Assembly: GCA_039707655.1 (NCBI GenBank)
Contig: CM077668.1
Coordinates: 402,982,130 to 403,046,129, forward strand
Reading direction: 5' to 3'
DNA: 64,000 nt
Source: Elymus sibiricus
Lineage: Eukaryota > Streptophyta > Magnoliopsida > Poales > Poaceae
The stretch's first letter is position 1. Every line of letters starts with the position of its first letter. The notes under the pieces are model-generated. The model had not been told where the DNA came from, made no database searches, and saw only the letters and a list, made by a program, of their open reading frames with translations. Shown piece after piece: positions 31,701-43,104 of the stretch. The position numbers and the translations under genes were made by a program.

Positions 31701-34028
31701 TTTTCAAAAATGAAGTAGAAGTTATTGTAACAAGAAAATTATGTTTCTGCAATTTGACTGCGGAAAGGAATATTTGAGTTACAAGTTTAGCGAATGTCTG
31801 ATGAGTTGTGAAAAGAGTTTCATAACTTACATCTCCCGGAACACCACTGTGAGTGGAATGTCTGTGAAGATGTAATCGAACCATTTATGACATGGTAAGA
31901 TCAAAGATGACATAAATCAATTTGCCATTATCCCTTTTAAGGTAATGCTTTAGAGACTGCGGCTTTTACACTGAAAAGAGCTCCATCAGGTCTGTTGAAA
32001 TGACGCCATGGTATGGTACGCCCAACCATGTTATATCTTTTCTTAAACCTTTGGAATATGGGGCTTGTGTAAAAGGTTACAAACCTATTCCAAATCAGAC
32101 AAGTGCTACTTTGTAGGTTATCCCAAGTTATTCGGTATTCCTCCCTCACTATACCGAGGCAAATAGGTTTGCCACAAAGAACGGTATGCTTTTTGAAGAA
32201 AATGGTTCTTTCAAAAAGGTGAGTGGGAGAACAGTGCAACTCGACGAGATAAACAGTATCTTCGTCATCAGATCAACGGAAAGGAACCTTGGAAGTGATT
32301 CCAGAGTTTCCTACTGCGACTGATATGGAAGCCTCTACATGAGATGTATGGACTTCGGTCGAACTTGCAGCTGAACAACGTAGGCAAAGCTCGTGCAAAC
32401 CTCTCAGGTGCGCAAACGAGATATTGTTGTTAGACAACAGTATACCTACAATACACAAGGAAGCGTTGATGGGCCCTGACTCCGGAATTGGCTAAATGCC
32501 AATACAATCCGAGATAGTTTCCATATAAGTGATTCAAGATTTAAATCTTGATAAACCCTCCGGAAGACTTAGAGTCTAACGGATTGTATTGGAACTATAA
32601 ACTGATACGGATAAAAATGTTTTATCCATAAAGCTCGACTTGTTGCAATAACAAATTCAAGGAGTTGACTACGATGAGATTGTCTCACCGTAGCGATGCT
32701 TAAAGTCAGATCGGGTTAAACTAGCAATTAATACATATTTCAATCCTGTGATATGAAACATGGATGACAAAAGAATTTCCATGAAATGGAAATACAAACT
32801 AGGACTTGTATGTGATACAATCCAAAGTATTTTGTCGGTCCAGAGGATGCTAGTGAGTGTGCAAACTTCAGAGTTCCAGCGATGGACAGAAGAGAGCAAA
32901 ATGGAGTTGGAATCTTCGTGTTTTGATGAAATGGTCAAAGGGGTTTGATTTCATCAATGGGTAACGAAGATGCTTGTGATTCAAGAAAGTAAGTGGGAGC
33001 ATAATAATATTTCTAAAAACCTTGTGTGCTTGACACATTGTTAAATGGAAATAAATTTCTTGACACGAATTAGGACTTCATTTGAAAATAGTTTTTCGAT
33101 GAAGTACTTGGGCTAAATAGTCTCAATATTAGGCATGATGATCTATGGAGATAGATTTACCTAATGGGGCTAAGCAAAAATACATATTGACAAGATGCTA
33201 AAACAGTTTAGCACTAAAAACGTCAAGGAGTGATTCTTGCCGAAGTCACATGAAAAGGGTTTTTTGCAAGACTCGGTGTCCCAAAACACTGATGAGTAAA
33301 ATACATGATGGAGATTCCACACATTCTTGTGTTTGGATTAATCATGTATTCCATGGTATGTAAAAACAACCAGATATGTCCAATACTCTAAAGTTGTTGC
33401 GAGTATAGATACCAAAGTGATCAAAAGTACTGATCATGGGACAACAGTGAAAAAAGGTCATTGAGTACTAAAGTAGCACTGATGACAAGTTTTCTCGCAA
33501 GCGGAGATCATGAAGAGTTCGTTGTAAAAAGTTACATCGATACAGTCTTCATCATTTCTCCATGCGATTTTCGATTTAAATTGAGGGTTTTGTGTTACAC
33601 ACAATATGGTGGCATAGGTAGTTGGAAATTGTTCCAAACAAGTTACTGTGGCGAATTCTATAACAGAGGCGAAGTATGTTGCCGCTTTCGAAGCGACAAA
33701 GAAATTGTTGAATCATATAGTTCATTCATGAACTTAGTATGGTTCCAAGAAGGCTTTGGTCAATGGGACACTATTGCAGATAGTTGCTCCATAGCTCAGT
33801 CTGAGGAATCAAGATTCGACCTGTGATTCACATATATACAAAGCCAAGTCCACAGAAAATATGCATTTTGTGAAAGCGTGAAAACGCGAGGATATGCAAA
33901 GATACACACGGAGCTGAAGTCGTCAGATCCGTTGGACATCAGGCTATACCACATGCGAAGCATATTTTACACCAGTGTGACATGGGTGTAAAGTGCATTA
34001 GCATTAACTAGATTATTGACTCTAGTGC
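28742..34028 (+). pseudogene. Degenerate Copia leader and gag-pol relics
   Basis: There is no frame above about 120 codons. Relics occur in the usual order. The leader near 29200-29470 parallels the Angela leader at 62700-62960. At 31450-31632 a frame resembles the zinc finger to integrase boundary (FDYESSDNC, PFTGHKERAKNLL, HRDVCSP). Near 32105 a 'CYFVGYP' phrase fits the end of integrase. At 33651-33710 NSITEAKYVAAFEATKK corresponds to the RNase H block STTEAEY. Many stops and frame changes separate them. Confidence 0.7.
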
Positions 34029-34039
34029 AAGTGGGAGTC
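34029..34039 (+). other. Polypurine tract of the 9.7 kb Copia element
   Basis: AAGTGGGAGTC directly before the 3' LTR, the usual Copia plus-strand primer motif. Confidence 0.75.
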
Positions 34040-36235
34040 TGTAGGAGATATGCCCTAGAGGCAATAATAAATGTTATTGATTATGTTCCTGTTCATAATT
34101 ATGTTTATGTTCCATGCTATAACTGCTATGGTTCTCGAGTCTACAATAACACGAGGCTCGGAGGAAGACTCATATGCACGTGTGGAATAATAAACGGTAA
34201 GATGTATTCCTAGTCTGGCCTCTAAGACTAGCTCAAGTGTTGCATGATGGTTCTATTTTCCAGATCATGGGCATGTCTATGCCAGCAACTTTGAGGGCAC
34301 AATGTTAGAAGAACATTTGTGTTGAATCGACCCGATTGATGTTATGCTATGAGATACATTCGTCACAAGTTAATGATTAATAACACAGAGAAAGTTTACG
34401 TTTGCATAATTCCTTAGACCATGAGAGTATCGAGTTTCTTCATGCTTGCTTCATGAACTTTGGGGTTTGTTAAACTTCATCCGTAAATGGGTGGCTATTA
34501 CGGCGGCTTACGGGTTCATGGAAAAGTATGTCAAGTAACTGGATAGCTCAAGATTGGGATTTGCTCCTCCAACGATGGAGAGATATCTCTGGGCCCTCTT
34601 GGTGTTACGGTATCCATCATCGTCTGGCCAGACACAATGTGATTTGATCACAGGGATGCCGGGACACGGGAACGAGAAAAGAGAACAATACCGGTAACGA
34701 GGTAACCGGCATAGTGGACAAGTTGTTGATCCACGGGGATGCCAACATGTCTCACCTCGGGTATTTGTAACATATCACGAAGCAACAGGAATAGCACACG
34801 GCAACTGGAGGTTCACTCGAATATTCATTCGTGTGGGTATAGAGGTCAATATGGGTGTCCACGGCTCCGATGTTGATCATTGATCGGAAAGTGTTCTGGT
34901 CATGTCTATACTTCACCGAACCTATAGGGTCAAACGCTTAAGGGTCATCTATCTGCTGAATACTAGACAGGGAGTCTGAGAGAAAATCACCGGAAAAGTT
35001 TTGGAGACAGCGGAAAAGTTCCGGAGAGAGAACACCGGAATAGTTTCGGTAAAACTGAAAAGTTCTTTCAGGGTATACCATTAGGTCAAATTGGTTTCGG
35101 CAGACGCCTGGAAATTCTTGGAGGGTGCCATAATTGTTCTAGGAACTTCTGGGATTTTTTGGAGAAAAAACCCGGAAATGTTCCGGAGCTGCCGGAACCG
35201 GTTTGGTTGCTTTTCGGAGATGAAAATCACTAAACCGAAAAGTTGTTTAGGAGTAGACCATTAAGTCAAAACGGTTTCGGCACACGTCTGGAAATTCTTG
35301 GACGGTGCCAGAATTGTTCTGGAAACTTCTGAGATTTTTCCGAAACAAAAACCGGAAATGTTCCTGAGCTGCCGGAACCGCTTTGTCTGCTTTTCGTAGA
35401 TGAAAATCACTAATCCGGTATTGTTTCGGAACGCGTCGAAAATTATTTTAGTGGGTACTGGAAATGTTCTAGGTCCACATAAATATTTTTGGTTCGAACG
35501 GACGCTGAAAAATGTCGTCGTGAATAGTGAAATCAGCTTTATGGTTACTTTTCGGAAAGCCACCTTTTTGGGATTTTGCTCCAAAATATCTTGGAGATGA
35601 CATGGATGGATGTGGCTGAAATTTCAGCCCCTCCACCCCTCCTTCTCCTATAAATAGAGGTGGAGGGGGCTGCCCAAACACATCCCTTGCTCTCATACAC
35701 ATGCCATAGACTTGTCTGGCTTCTCTCTCCCTCCTAGCAAAATAGTTTCGTAGAGCCAAAAGGCTGTCTGGGTTCCGGTGGGAACTAGTTCTGGACGGCG
35801 AAGCCCTGCCGGATAGATGACACCGTATGTGTGCAACTCTGTAGAGAGATCGTAGTTTCAGTCTTAGTTCGAGAGTGCCTCCCGAAGGGCTGTCCGAGTG
35901 ACTGTCCGAGTTTCGAGGGTCCTACCAAAGGGCTGTCCGAGTGACCGTCCGAGTTTCGAGAGTCCTCCCGAAGGGCTGTCCGCGACACCGTCCGAGGGAC
36001 TGTCCGACCGCCTCCCGGAGGGCTGTCCGAGGGGCAGACGAGGGAGTACATCATCGCGGTTGGGAGGTTGTAAAATCCTAGCTGCGGGGATCTGCACCGC
36101 CGATCGTCAACGACTCTACTTCCGCTGCGCTACGAGTCGGTAACGAAAAGATCAAACCTTGTATGCAGTCTCCATAGTGGTCCTGGGCTGATGCGTAGGT
36201 CGGAATTTTTTTGTTTTCTGCTGCGTTACCCTACA
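34040..36235 (+). repeat. 3' LTR of the 9.7 kb Copia element
   Basis: Partner of 26532-28727 with equal length. Its TATA box is at 35649-35656 and its 43-bp array at 35879-36028. Confidence 0.92.
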
Positions 36236-36520
36236 ACGACGGACGCGACGCTTCGTCTGTACGCGTGTGAAGCATTGGCTCTCACAAGCCAGCGTCACGG
36301 GCACGTTTCCTTAAGCCAAACGTTGCGTCTGTCCGCACCTCGCAGGCATGCATGCATCAACCGTCGGCTGGCTACACGTGCATTAACACACATGCACTAA
36401 CACAACGATCCATGCAATCGCTTCTGATTGGCCAGCCACAATGCATGCATTAGCACTAACAATGCACGTACATGCACTAGGCATATGACTTTGCCACACG
36501 TACAGACAGACCCTCTAATT
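36236..36520. other. Host DNA between two Copia elements, rich in CATGCA motifs
   Basis: Without the 9.7 kb Copia this joins 26531. CATGCA or TGCATG occurs at several places between about 36345 and 36475, beside ACGTG and ATTGG motifs. No ORF is supported. It could be an orphaned promoter fragment or chance. Confidence 0.4.
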
Positions 36521-36819
36521 TGTGAAGATTAACAGAGGGAGATAAGAGGGAATTAAAACCCAGACTTTAATCTATTATTTCTACCAACCATCATACTAGA
36601 ACCTTTAATTAAAATCACACTATTATTCAGTGGCGGAGACAGGCCTAGGGCAGCTAGGGCTATAGCCCTAGGCCTAGTAATAAAAACCCTTGCAATTTCT
36701 TCTTACAAAGTACAGAAAATCACTAGAACGCGCCACTCAAGCTAGCTTAGCCCTAGGCGTAAACCCATGCTAGCTCCGCCACTGCTATTATTTACATTGG
36801 CCACATAAATATTCTTACA
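36521..36819 (-). repeat. 3' LTR of the short-LTR Copia element, containing a MITE
   Basis: The right border is set by ...TTCTTACA next to a polypurine tract, and the left border by TGTGAAGATTAACAG. Without the MITE and one copy of its target duplication the LTR is only about 134 bp, which is short. The left border is less certain because no 5' LTR is available to compare. Confidence 0.45.
36628..36784. mobile_element. hAT-type MITE, 157 bp
   Basis: The termini CAGTGGCGGAG and CTCCGCCACTG are inverted repeats. The 8-bp direct repeat CTATTATT flanks it at 36620-36627 and 36785-36792. Eight-bp duplications and CAG...CTG ends are typical of hAT elements. Inside lies an 18-bp perfect palindrome, CTAGGGCTATAGCCCTAG. 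No coding capacity. Confidence 0.85.
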
Positions 36820-36832
36820 TTCTCCCACTTGG
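36820..36832 (-). other. Polypurine tract of the short-LTR Copia element
   Basis: The minus strand reads CCAAGTGGGAGAA directly before the LTR. Confidence 0.65.
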
Positions 36833-37160
36833 CCGATGTAAAGATTTGAAGATTCACTTAAAACCTTTAGGTGCACACTATAATGTGAATTTATCAAGTC
36901 ATCGCTAAGATGAAATTAAGTCGTAGGGATCATGGCGGTCGCAAGTCTAGAATGACAAGATTCCTTCCATGTATCACAGATAACTCAAATCACATATCTA
37001 TAATAATGGGAAATTGTTTCTTTCACTTTAATATTATTCTCCAAACAATAACTGTATACACCATAATGAGAATAAAGAAGCACAAATGCGAACTTTTATT
37101 GAATTCATAGTGTCAAAACTTTTACAGCACTATCCATGTATATACATACATACTAATATA

Positions 37161-38462
37161 CTATACTAACAAGGACTTCCTAATGACACCCATCCTAATA
37201 ACATGGCCATTAAATGTCTTGGGCGGCAAACCTTTCGTCAGTGGATCCGCAACCATAAGTTTTGTACCGATATGCTCAATTGACACCCTTTGTTTTTGCA
37301 CTTCATCTTTGACCGGCAAGTACTTTAATTCCATATGTTTCGCACCTTTCAAATACTTGTCATTCTTGGAGAAGAACACGGCCGCAGAATTATCACAATA
37401 AATCAGTAAAGGTCTTGATATACTTTCAATAAGACCGAACCATGATATGAAATTCCACAACCATAATGCTTGAATTGTGGCCTCAAAGCATGCCACAAAT
37501 TCAGCTTCCTTAGTCGAAGTAGCAATGACAGACTGCTTCGCACTTTTCCAGCAAACCGCTCCTCCAGCCAATAAGAATACATAGCCAAATGTAGATTTTC
37601 TTGAGTCCACACATCTGGCATAGTCCGAATCAGAATAGCCTAACACTTCAAGATTACTCCTCGATCTCCTATATGTCAGCACATACTCTTTGGTTCCTTG
37701 TAAATACCGAAGAACATTCTTTGCTGCTTTCCAGTGATACATTCCGGGATTACTTTGATATCGACCAAGCATTCCCACAGCAAAAGTAATATCTGGTCGA
37801 GTACATGTTGAGGCATACATTAAACTCCCAACTACTGATGCATATGGAATTGATCCCATTTCATTCTTTTCTACATCATTTTTGGGACATTGCATAGTAC
37901 TGAATTTATCTCCTTTCTGAATAGGAACTAGTCCTTCGGACCATTTATCCATTCTAAATCTCTCCAAAACTTTATTGATATATCCTTGCTGAGATAATCC
38001 TAATATTCCTTGCTCTCTATCACGGAATATTTCTATTCCAATTACATAGGATGCATCTCCCATATCTTTCATTTCAAAGCTTTTGGAGAGAAATTTCTTA
38101 ACATCAAACAACAAAGACTTATCATTCGCAGCGAGAAGAATATCATCAACATATAATACCAATATAATGAACTTGCTCCCACTAACCTTCATGTATATAC
38201 ACCGATCAACGGTATTTTCTACAAATCCATAAGATTTAATGGTATCATTAAACTTGATATACCATTGGCGGGAGGCCTGTCTTAGTCCATATATTGATTT
38301 CCTTAATTTACATACCATGTTTTCCTTTTCCGATATTATGCATCCTTCTGGTTGGTCCATGTACACTTCCTCTTCCAAGTCGCCATTTAGGCAGGCGGTC
38401 TTTACGTCCATTTGGTGAAGCTCCAGATCAAAATGTGCCACCATTGCCATAATGATTCTCAA
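37161..38462 (-). pseudogene. Copia reverse transcriptase and RNase H, long open segment
   Basis: 433 codons are open. The start Met lies inside the RT domain. Visible are DVKTACLNGDLEEEVYM, SIYGLRQASRQW, the catalytic YVDDILLA near residue 105, then SLMYASTCTRPDI. For RNase H there are GYSDSDYA near 275, TSTKEAEF, YCDNSAA and VADPLTKGLP near the end. This is the Copia order (integrase before RT). The upstream frame ends in TGA within an A-run at about 38570, and removing one A would restore continuity, so this ORF is the downstream part of a frameshifted polyprotein. Confidence 0.85.
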
Positions 38463-39492
38463 TGATTCCTTCTTAGAAACTGGAGAGAAGGTTTCTTTGT
38501 AGTTAGTGCCATCCTTCTGAGTGTAACCTTTGGCAGCAAGTCTGGCTTTATATCTTTCAATATTGCTTTTTTGAGTCGCGCTTGGTTTTGAAAACCCATT
38601 TACACCCGACTTGTTTCAACCATTTTGGCAATTCAGTCAATTCCCAAACATTGTTATCATCCATCGATTTCAACTCTTCTTTCATTGCATTAAACCATTT
38701 TTCAGAATCATTACATTCCATGGCTTCCTTATATGAGACAGGATCTTTATCAATACTCAAGTCACATTCATTCTCTACTAAGTAGACCACATAATCATTA
38801 GAAATGGCAGCTTCCTTTCTCTTGTAGATCTGCGTAAGGTGGTCTCCTCTCGTTGAATGCTTTCATTTATTTGAATATCTCTAGTCGGTTCTTGAGTTGG
38901 CACAATCTCAGGGGTCTGAATAATTTCAGGATTTTCCACCCGAATTTCCTTAATGTCCACATTTCATGGAATATCACTCCCAATAGATTGACCGTTCTCA
39001 ATGAAGCGCGCATTTTCTGACTCAACTATTCCCGTACTATGGTTAGGACAATAAAATCTAAACCCTTTAGATCGTTCTGGATAGCCGATGAAATTACCAC
39101 TAATGGTTCTTGCATCGAGCTTCTTTTCATGTGGATTGTATATCCTTACTTCTGCAGGGCAACCCCACACATGAAGATGCCTTAAACTAGGTTTCCTATT
39201 TGTCCACAGTTCATAATTAAGGTGTTTTAGGAACTAACTTACTAGGAACCCTGTTTAGTAAATATGCTGCAGTTCTTAATGCATGCATCCACAAGGAGAA
39301 AGGAATAGAACTAAAACTTAGCATACTTCTAACCATCTCCATAAGAGTATGATTTCTCCTTTCGGCCACACCATTTTGTTGAAGCGTACCGGGCATTGTA
39401 TATTGAGCACAAATACCACGCTCCTCAAGGAACTTCGCAAACGGACCTGGACATTGTCCATCTTCAGTGTACCTCCCATAATACTCACCACC
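38463..39492 (-). pseudogene. Degenerate Copia integrase C-terminus to RT N-terminus
   Basis: Several short frames continue the polyprotein: 38557-38790 (SYKEAMECNDSEKWFNAM, VGCKWVFKTK, the usual opening of Copia RT), 38778-38960 (linker, RRSTRERK), 38964-39170 (integrase end, MWGCPAEVRIYNP, NFIGYPERSKGFRFY). A further frame between them holds the QQNGVAERRN region with the catalytic Glu in another register. Stops and frame changes separate the pieces. Confidence 0.75.
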
Positions 39493-40134
39493 TCAATCAA
39501 ATCTCACAACTTTAACTTTTGTATCATGTTGGCTCTGAACTTCGTTTATGAATATCTCTAAGTAAGTCGCTGATTGAGACTTTTCATGTAACATGTATAC
39601 ATAACCATACCGTGAGAAGTCACCAATAAAGGTAATAAAATATTTTTCACCACTCCAAGTGGGAACATCAAATGGACCACATATATCTGTGTGAATTAGT
39701 TGTAATGGTTCAGTAATTCTTGTGGCGGGAAATTTTGAAATATGTGAAGTTTGCCTTCCTTTAATGCACTCCACACATATGTTCCAGTCATCAAAATCCA
39801 ATTGTGACAAGATTTCATTTTCCACTAGCCTCACCATTCTTTCCTTGGATATGTGACCAAGTCTTTGATGCCATAAGAAAGTGGAACACTCATTATGCGC
39901 ACTACATTTATTACCGATAATTTCAACATTAAACAGAGATCCAGCAAAATAAGTATCAAGATTAAAGCGGTATAAATTATCAATTAGAGTACCAGATCCA
40001 TAATAGTACATATCCTTACATAATTTAAACACACCACTTGCAATCTCAAATGAACCTAATTTATCTAACACTCCTGTAGAAACTAAATTTCTAGCACACT
40101 CGGGAACATATAGACACTTCTCCAATCCCAATTG
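39493..40134 (-). pseudogene. Copia protease end, zinc-binding domain and integrase start
   Basis: It opens in the protease tail (CLYVPECARNLVSTGVL), then a HHCC zinc finger (LWHQRLGHIS with CVECIKGRQ) and the integrase core with the first two catalytic Asp (IHTDICGPFDV and KVVRFD). A TGA at 39493-39495 follows immediately, where related elements have an Arg codon, a pattern expected of methylated CGA turning to TGA. The frame continues upstream at 49378 beyond the nested insertion. Confidence 0.8.
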
Positions 40135-40139
40135 GTAAC

Positions 40140-41630
40140 TGATACCTCTCCGTCGTATCTATAATTTTTTATTGTTTCATGCCAATACACTATCACTTTC
40201 ATATACTTTTGGCAACATTTTATATTATTTTTGGGACTAACATATTGATCCAGTGCCATGTGCCAGTTCATGTTTGTTGAATGTTTTTTTGTTTCGCCGA
40301 ATACCCATATCAAACGAAGTCCAAATGCAATAAAAATTTACGGAGAATTATTTTGGAATATATGTGATTTTTGGAAGGTGGAATCAACGCAAAAGGAGGC
40401 CCACACGGCACCGGGGCGCGGGTACCCCCCCCCCAGGCGCGCGGTGGTGCCATGTGGGCACCCCGTAAGTCGGTTGGGGCCCTTCTTCGAGCGCAAGGAA
40501 GCTTATATCCGGAAAAAAATTGTGTTAAAATTTCAGCACAATCGGAGTTACGGATCTCCGGATATATAAGAAATGGTGAAAGGCCAGAAAACAGGAACGC
40601 GAAACAGAAGAGAGCAGAGAGATAGATCCAATCTCGGAGGTGGCTCTCACCCCTCCGCCGCCATGGAGACCAAGGACCAGAGGGGAAACCCTCCTCCCAT
40701 ATAGGGGGGAGGCCATAGAAGAAGGAGAAGAAGGGGGGCTCTCTCCCCCTCTCTTCCGGTGGCGCCGGAGTGCCGCCGGGGGAACGATCGTGATGGCGAT
40801 CTACATCAATAACCTTGCTACCGTCAACACCAACAACAACACCTCTTCTCCCCGCTGTAATCTCTACTTGAACATGATGCTTAATGCTGCATATTATTAT
40901 CCAATGATTTGTGGCCATCCTATGATGTTTGAGTAGATCTGTTTTGTCCTATGGGTTGATTGATGATCGTGATTGGTTTGAGTTGTATGTTTTATTATTG
41001 GTGCTGTCCTATGGTGCTCTCCGTATCGCGCGAGCGTGAGGGATCCCCGATGTAGGGTGTTGCAATATGTTCATAATTCGCGTATGGTGGGTGGCATGAG
41101 TGACAGAAGCACAGACCCGAGTAAGTGGATTGTTGCGTATGGGATAAAGAGGACTTGATACTTAATGCTATTGTTGGGTTTTACCTTAATGATCTTTGGT
41201 AGTTGCGGATGTTTGCTAGAGGTCCAATCATAAGTGCATATGATCCAAGTACGGAAAGTGTGTTAGCTCATGCCTCTCCCTCATATAGAATTGCAATTAT
41301 GATTACCGGTCTAGTTATCAATTGCCTTTGGACAAATATTTCTCTTGTGTTACAAAAAGCTTTCTACTAACTTTTATTATCTTGCAATTTATTCGTAGTT
41401 TAATTCTCGCAAAGTACTTCTAGTTTTATGCTTTCAAACTTATCTTACCACAACTACAAAATAGTTTCATACTTGTTCTGGGTAAAGCGAACGTCAAGTG
41501 CGCGTAGATTTGTATCGGTGGTCGATAGAACTTGAAGGGTTTATAAATCCTGCCTTTATTTCCTCGTTGGGTTCGACACTCTTATTTATCGAAAAAGCTA
41601 CAATTGATCCCCTACACTTGTGGGTTATCA
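40140..41630 (+). repeat. 5' LTR of the Athila-like element (1491 bp)
   Basis: TGATACCTCTCCGTC ... CTTGTGGGTTATCA. It contains a C run at about 40426 and a short ORF-like stretch near 40640-40936 shared with the other LTR (48379-48676). Confidence 0.9.
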
Positions 41631-41641
41631 AGACCTTTTTC

Positions 41642-41659
41642 TGGCGCCGTTGCCGGGGA
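41642..41659 (+). other. Primer-binding site, Athila type
   Basis: TGGCGCCGTTGCCGGGGA, 11 bases after the LTR. Athila-clade elements carry this site, described as complementary to tRNA-Asp. Confidence 0.75.
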
Positions 41660-41754
41660 GTCATAGCGTGGGGTTGATATTCTCGTGTGTGCTTGTTTGC
41701 TTTATCACTAACCTGTTTTTATTTTCTGTTCTAAGTTGTTCTCTATCTTTAGCT

Positions 41755-43104
41755 ATGGATATGGAACATGAAACACCAAAAAAAATTGTTGTACTTGCTA
41801 CTCATGGAGATGGGGAACCTCCTAAAACCCTCGATGCTGGTTATGTGAAAAATATTAAACACTACTTTGATAATCCCGAGAAAACCTCATTCAACTTGAT
41901 AACGGGAGTCACGTTGGATCAACGTGAATACTTTAGGGATTATCGCTTGACTCAAAAAGGGAAACTCTTATGGGATCAAATTGAAATGTTGAAATGGTAT
42001 GCTTGGAATCTATGCTCGAGATATGATATTACTTGTTGCTCTAGGATGAAGGCTAAACACCTTCCCTTTTCTTGTGAATTTAATGATAATGAAACCTTGG
42101 CTTCTTATGCTAATGGTATTTATGATTACAATGATGTGGATCAAATAGAAGACTTTGTTGCTTTTAAGGGTCCTTTTGAAATTGAAGCTTTGTTTGAAAA
42201 GTATGAAGATTGTGATGATGCTGTTTACCGACCTCAAAATTTAGCTATACTTCATTATTGTTATGCCAATTATGAATACAATGCCCATATTGATAAATTT
42301 CTTGAGAACTTCTCCACTGTCCAAGAAGAGACTAATATTTTGGAGGAAACTATGGAAGAAGAAATTGATGACATTGTGAGATCAAAAGATGAAAAAGATG
42401 AGGAGGAGAGCGAAGAACAAAGGGAGGAAGAGCGGATTAGCTACCCGTGCCCACCTTCTAATGAGAGTAACTCTTCAACTCGTACATTGTTTAATTTCCC
42501 TTCGTGCTTACCGAAGGATGAATGCTATGATGTTTGCTATGATCCCTTGGATTCATTTGAAATAGCCCTTTTTGACGAACTTGATGCTTGCTATGCTTGT
42601 GGCCAAGATGCCAATATGAATGATGCTTATGGAGATGACCTTGCTATAGTTCCTTATGTTAAACATGAAATTGTTGCTATTGCACCCACACATGATAGTC
42701 CTATTATCTTTTTGAATTCTCCAAACTACACTATATTGGAGAAGTTTGCACTTATTAAGGATTATATAGATGGGTTGCCTTTTACTATTACACATGATGA
42801 TTTTGATGAATATAATATGCATGTGCTTGCTGCTCCTACTTGCAATTATTATGAGAGAGGAACTACATCTCCGCCTCTCTATGTTTCCAATACAATAGAA
42901 TTGCAAGAAGCTGTTTATACTATGCATTGGCCTTTACTTGATGTGCATGAATTGTTCTTTTATGACATGATAATGCATAGGAAGAGAGTTATACTTCGTC
43001 TTTGTATGTTTTATGTTTCTTTGTGCTCATTACTAAATTACAAATCATTGCTAATTAAAATTGGCTTTGATATACCTTGGGATCCGGGTGGATCGGTTGC
43101 ATGA
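41755..43104 (+). CDS. Acidic ORF of unknown function in the Athila-like element
   Basis: An intact frame of 449 codons from MDMEHETPKKIVVLATHG. The frame is open upstream to an ATG at 41620, but that extension translates the LTR end and primer-binding site, so I choose the ATG at 41755. The first 150 residues are mixed (KTSFNLITGVTLDQREYF, LLWDQIEMLKWYAWNLCSRY). A very acidic stretch follows near 200-240 (EEEIDDIVRSKDEKDEEESE), then cysteine- and aspartate-rich text (ECYDVCYDPLDSF, CYACGQD) and an aromatic C-terminus. I see no capsid, protease, RT or integrase motif and no clear zinc finger. Its start-to-stop integrity in a non-autonomous element suggests the frame was maintained. It is probably an element-specific protein conserved among Triticeae relatives, from memory of similar ORFs. 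Confidence 0.7.
   Translation: MDMEHETPKKIVVLATHGDGEPPKTLDAGYVKNIKHYFDNPEKTSFNLITGVTLDQREYFRDYRLTQKGKLLWDQIEMLKWYAWNLCSRYDITCCSRMKAKHLPFSCEFNDNETLASYANGIYDYNDVDQIEDFVAFKGPFEIEALFEKYEDCDDAVYRPQNLAILHYCYANYEYNAHIDKFLENFSTVQEETNILEETMEEEIDDIVRSKDEKDEEESEEQREEERISYPCPPSNESNSSTRTLFNFPSCLPKDECYDVCYDPLDSFEIALFDELDACYACGQDANMNDAYGDDLAIVPYVKHEIVAIAPTHDSPIIFLNSPNYTILEKFALIKDYIDGLPFTITHDDFDEYNMHVLAAPTCNYYERGTTSPPLYVSNTIELQEAVYTMHWPLLDVHELFFYDMIMHRKRVILRLCMFYVSLCSLLNYKSLLIKIGFDIPWDPGGSVA

Larger units (their letters stand above)
26532..36235 (+). mobile_element. Complete Copia LTR retrotransposon, interior not coding
   Basis: LTRs of 2196 bp each (26532-28727 and 34040-36235) are bounded by ACGAC at 26527-26531 and 36236-36240. 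The primer-binding site is at 28729 and the polypurine tract at 34029. The LTR start (TGTAGGAGATATGCCCTAGA) and the leader resemble the BARE1/Angela group without being the same. By eye I count about 64 substitutions and no indels between the LTRs, near 97.1% identity. With a rate of 1.3e-8 per site per year this implies roughly one million years. The interior retains pol traces in order but no usable frame. Confidence 0.92.

Noticed and set aside
40310..40918. 202-codon minus-strand ORF
   Set aside because: It translates the Athila-like LTR, and a related frame appears in the other LTR (48181-48456). No domain is present.
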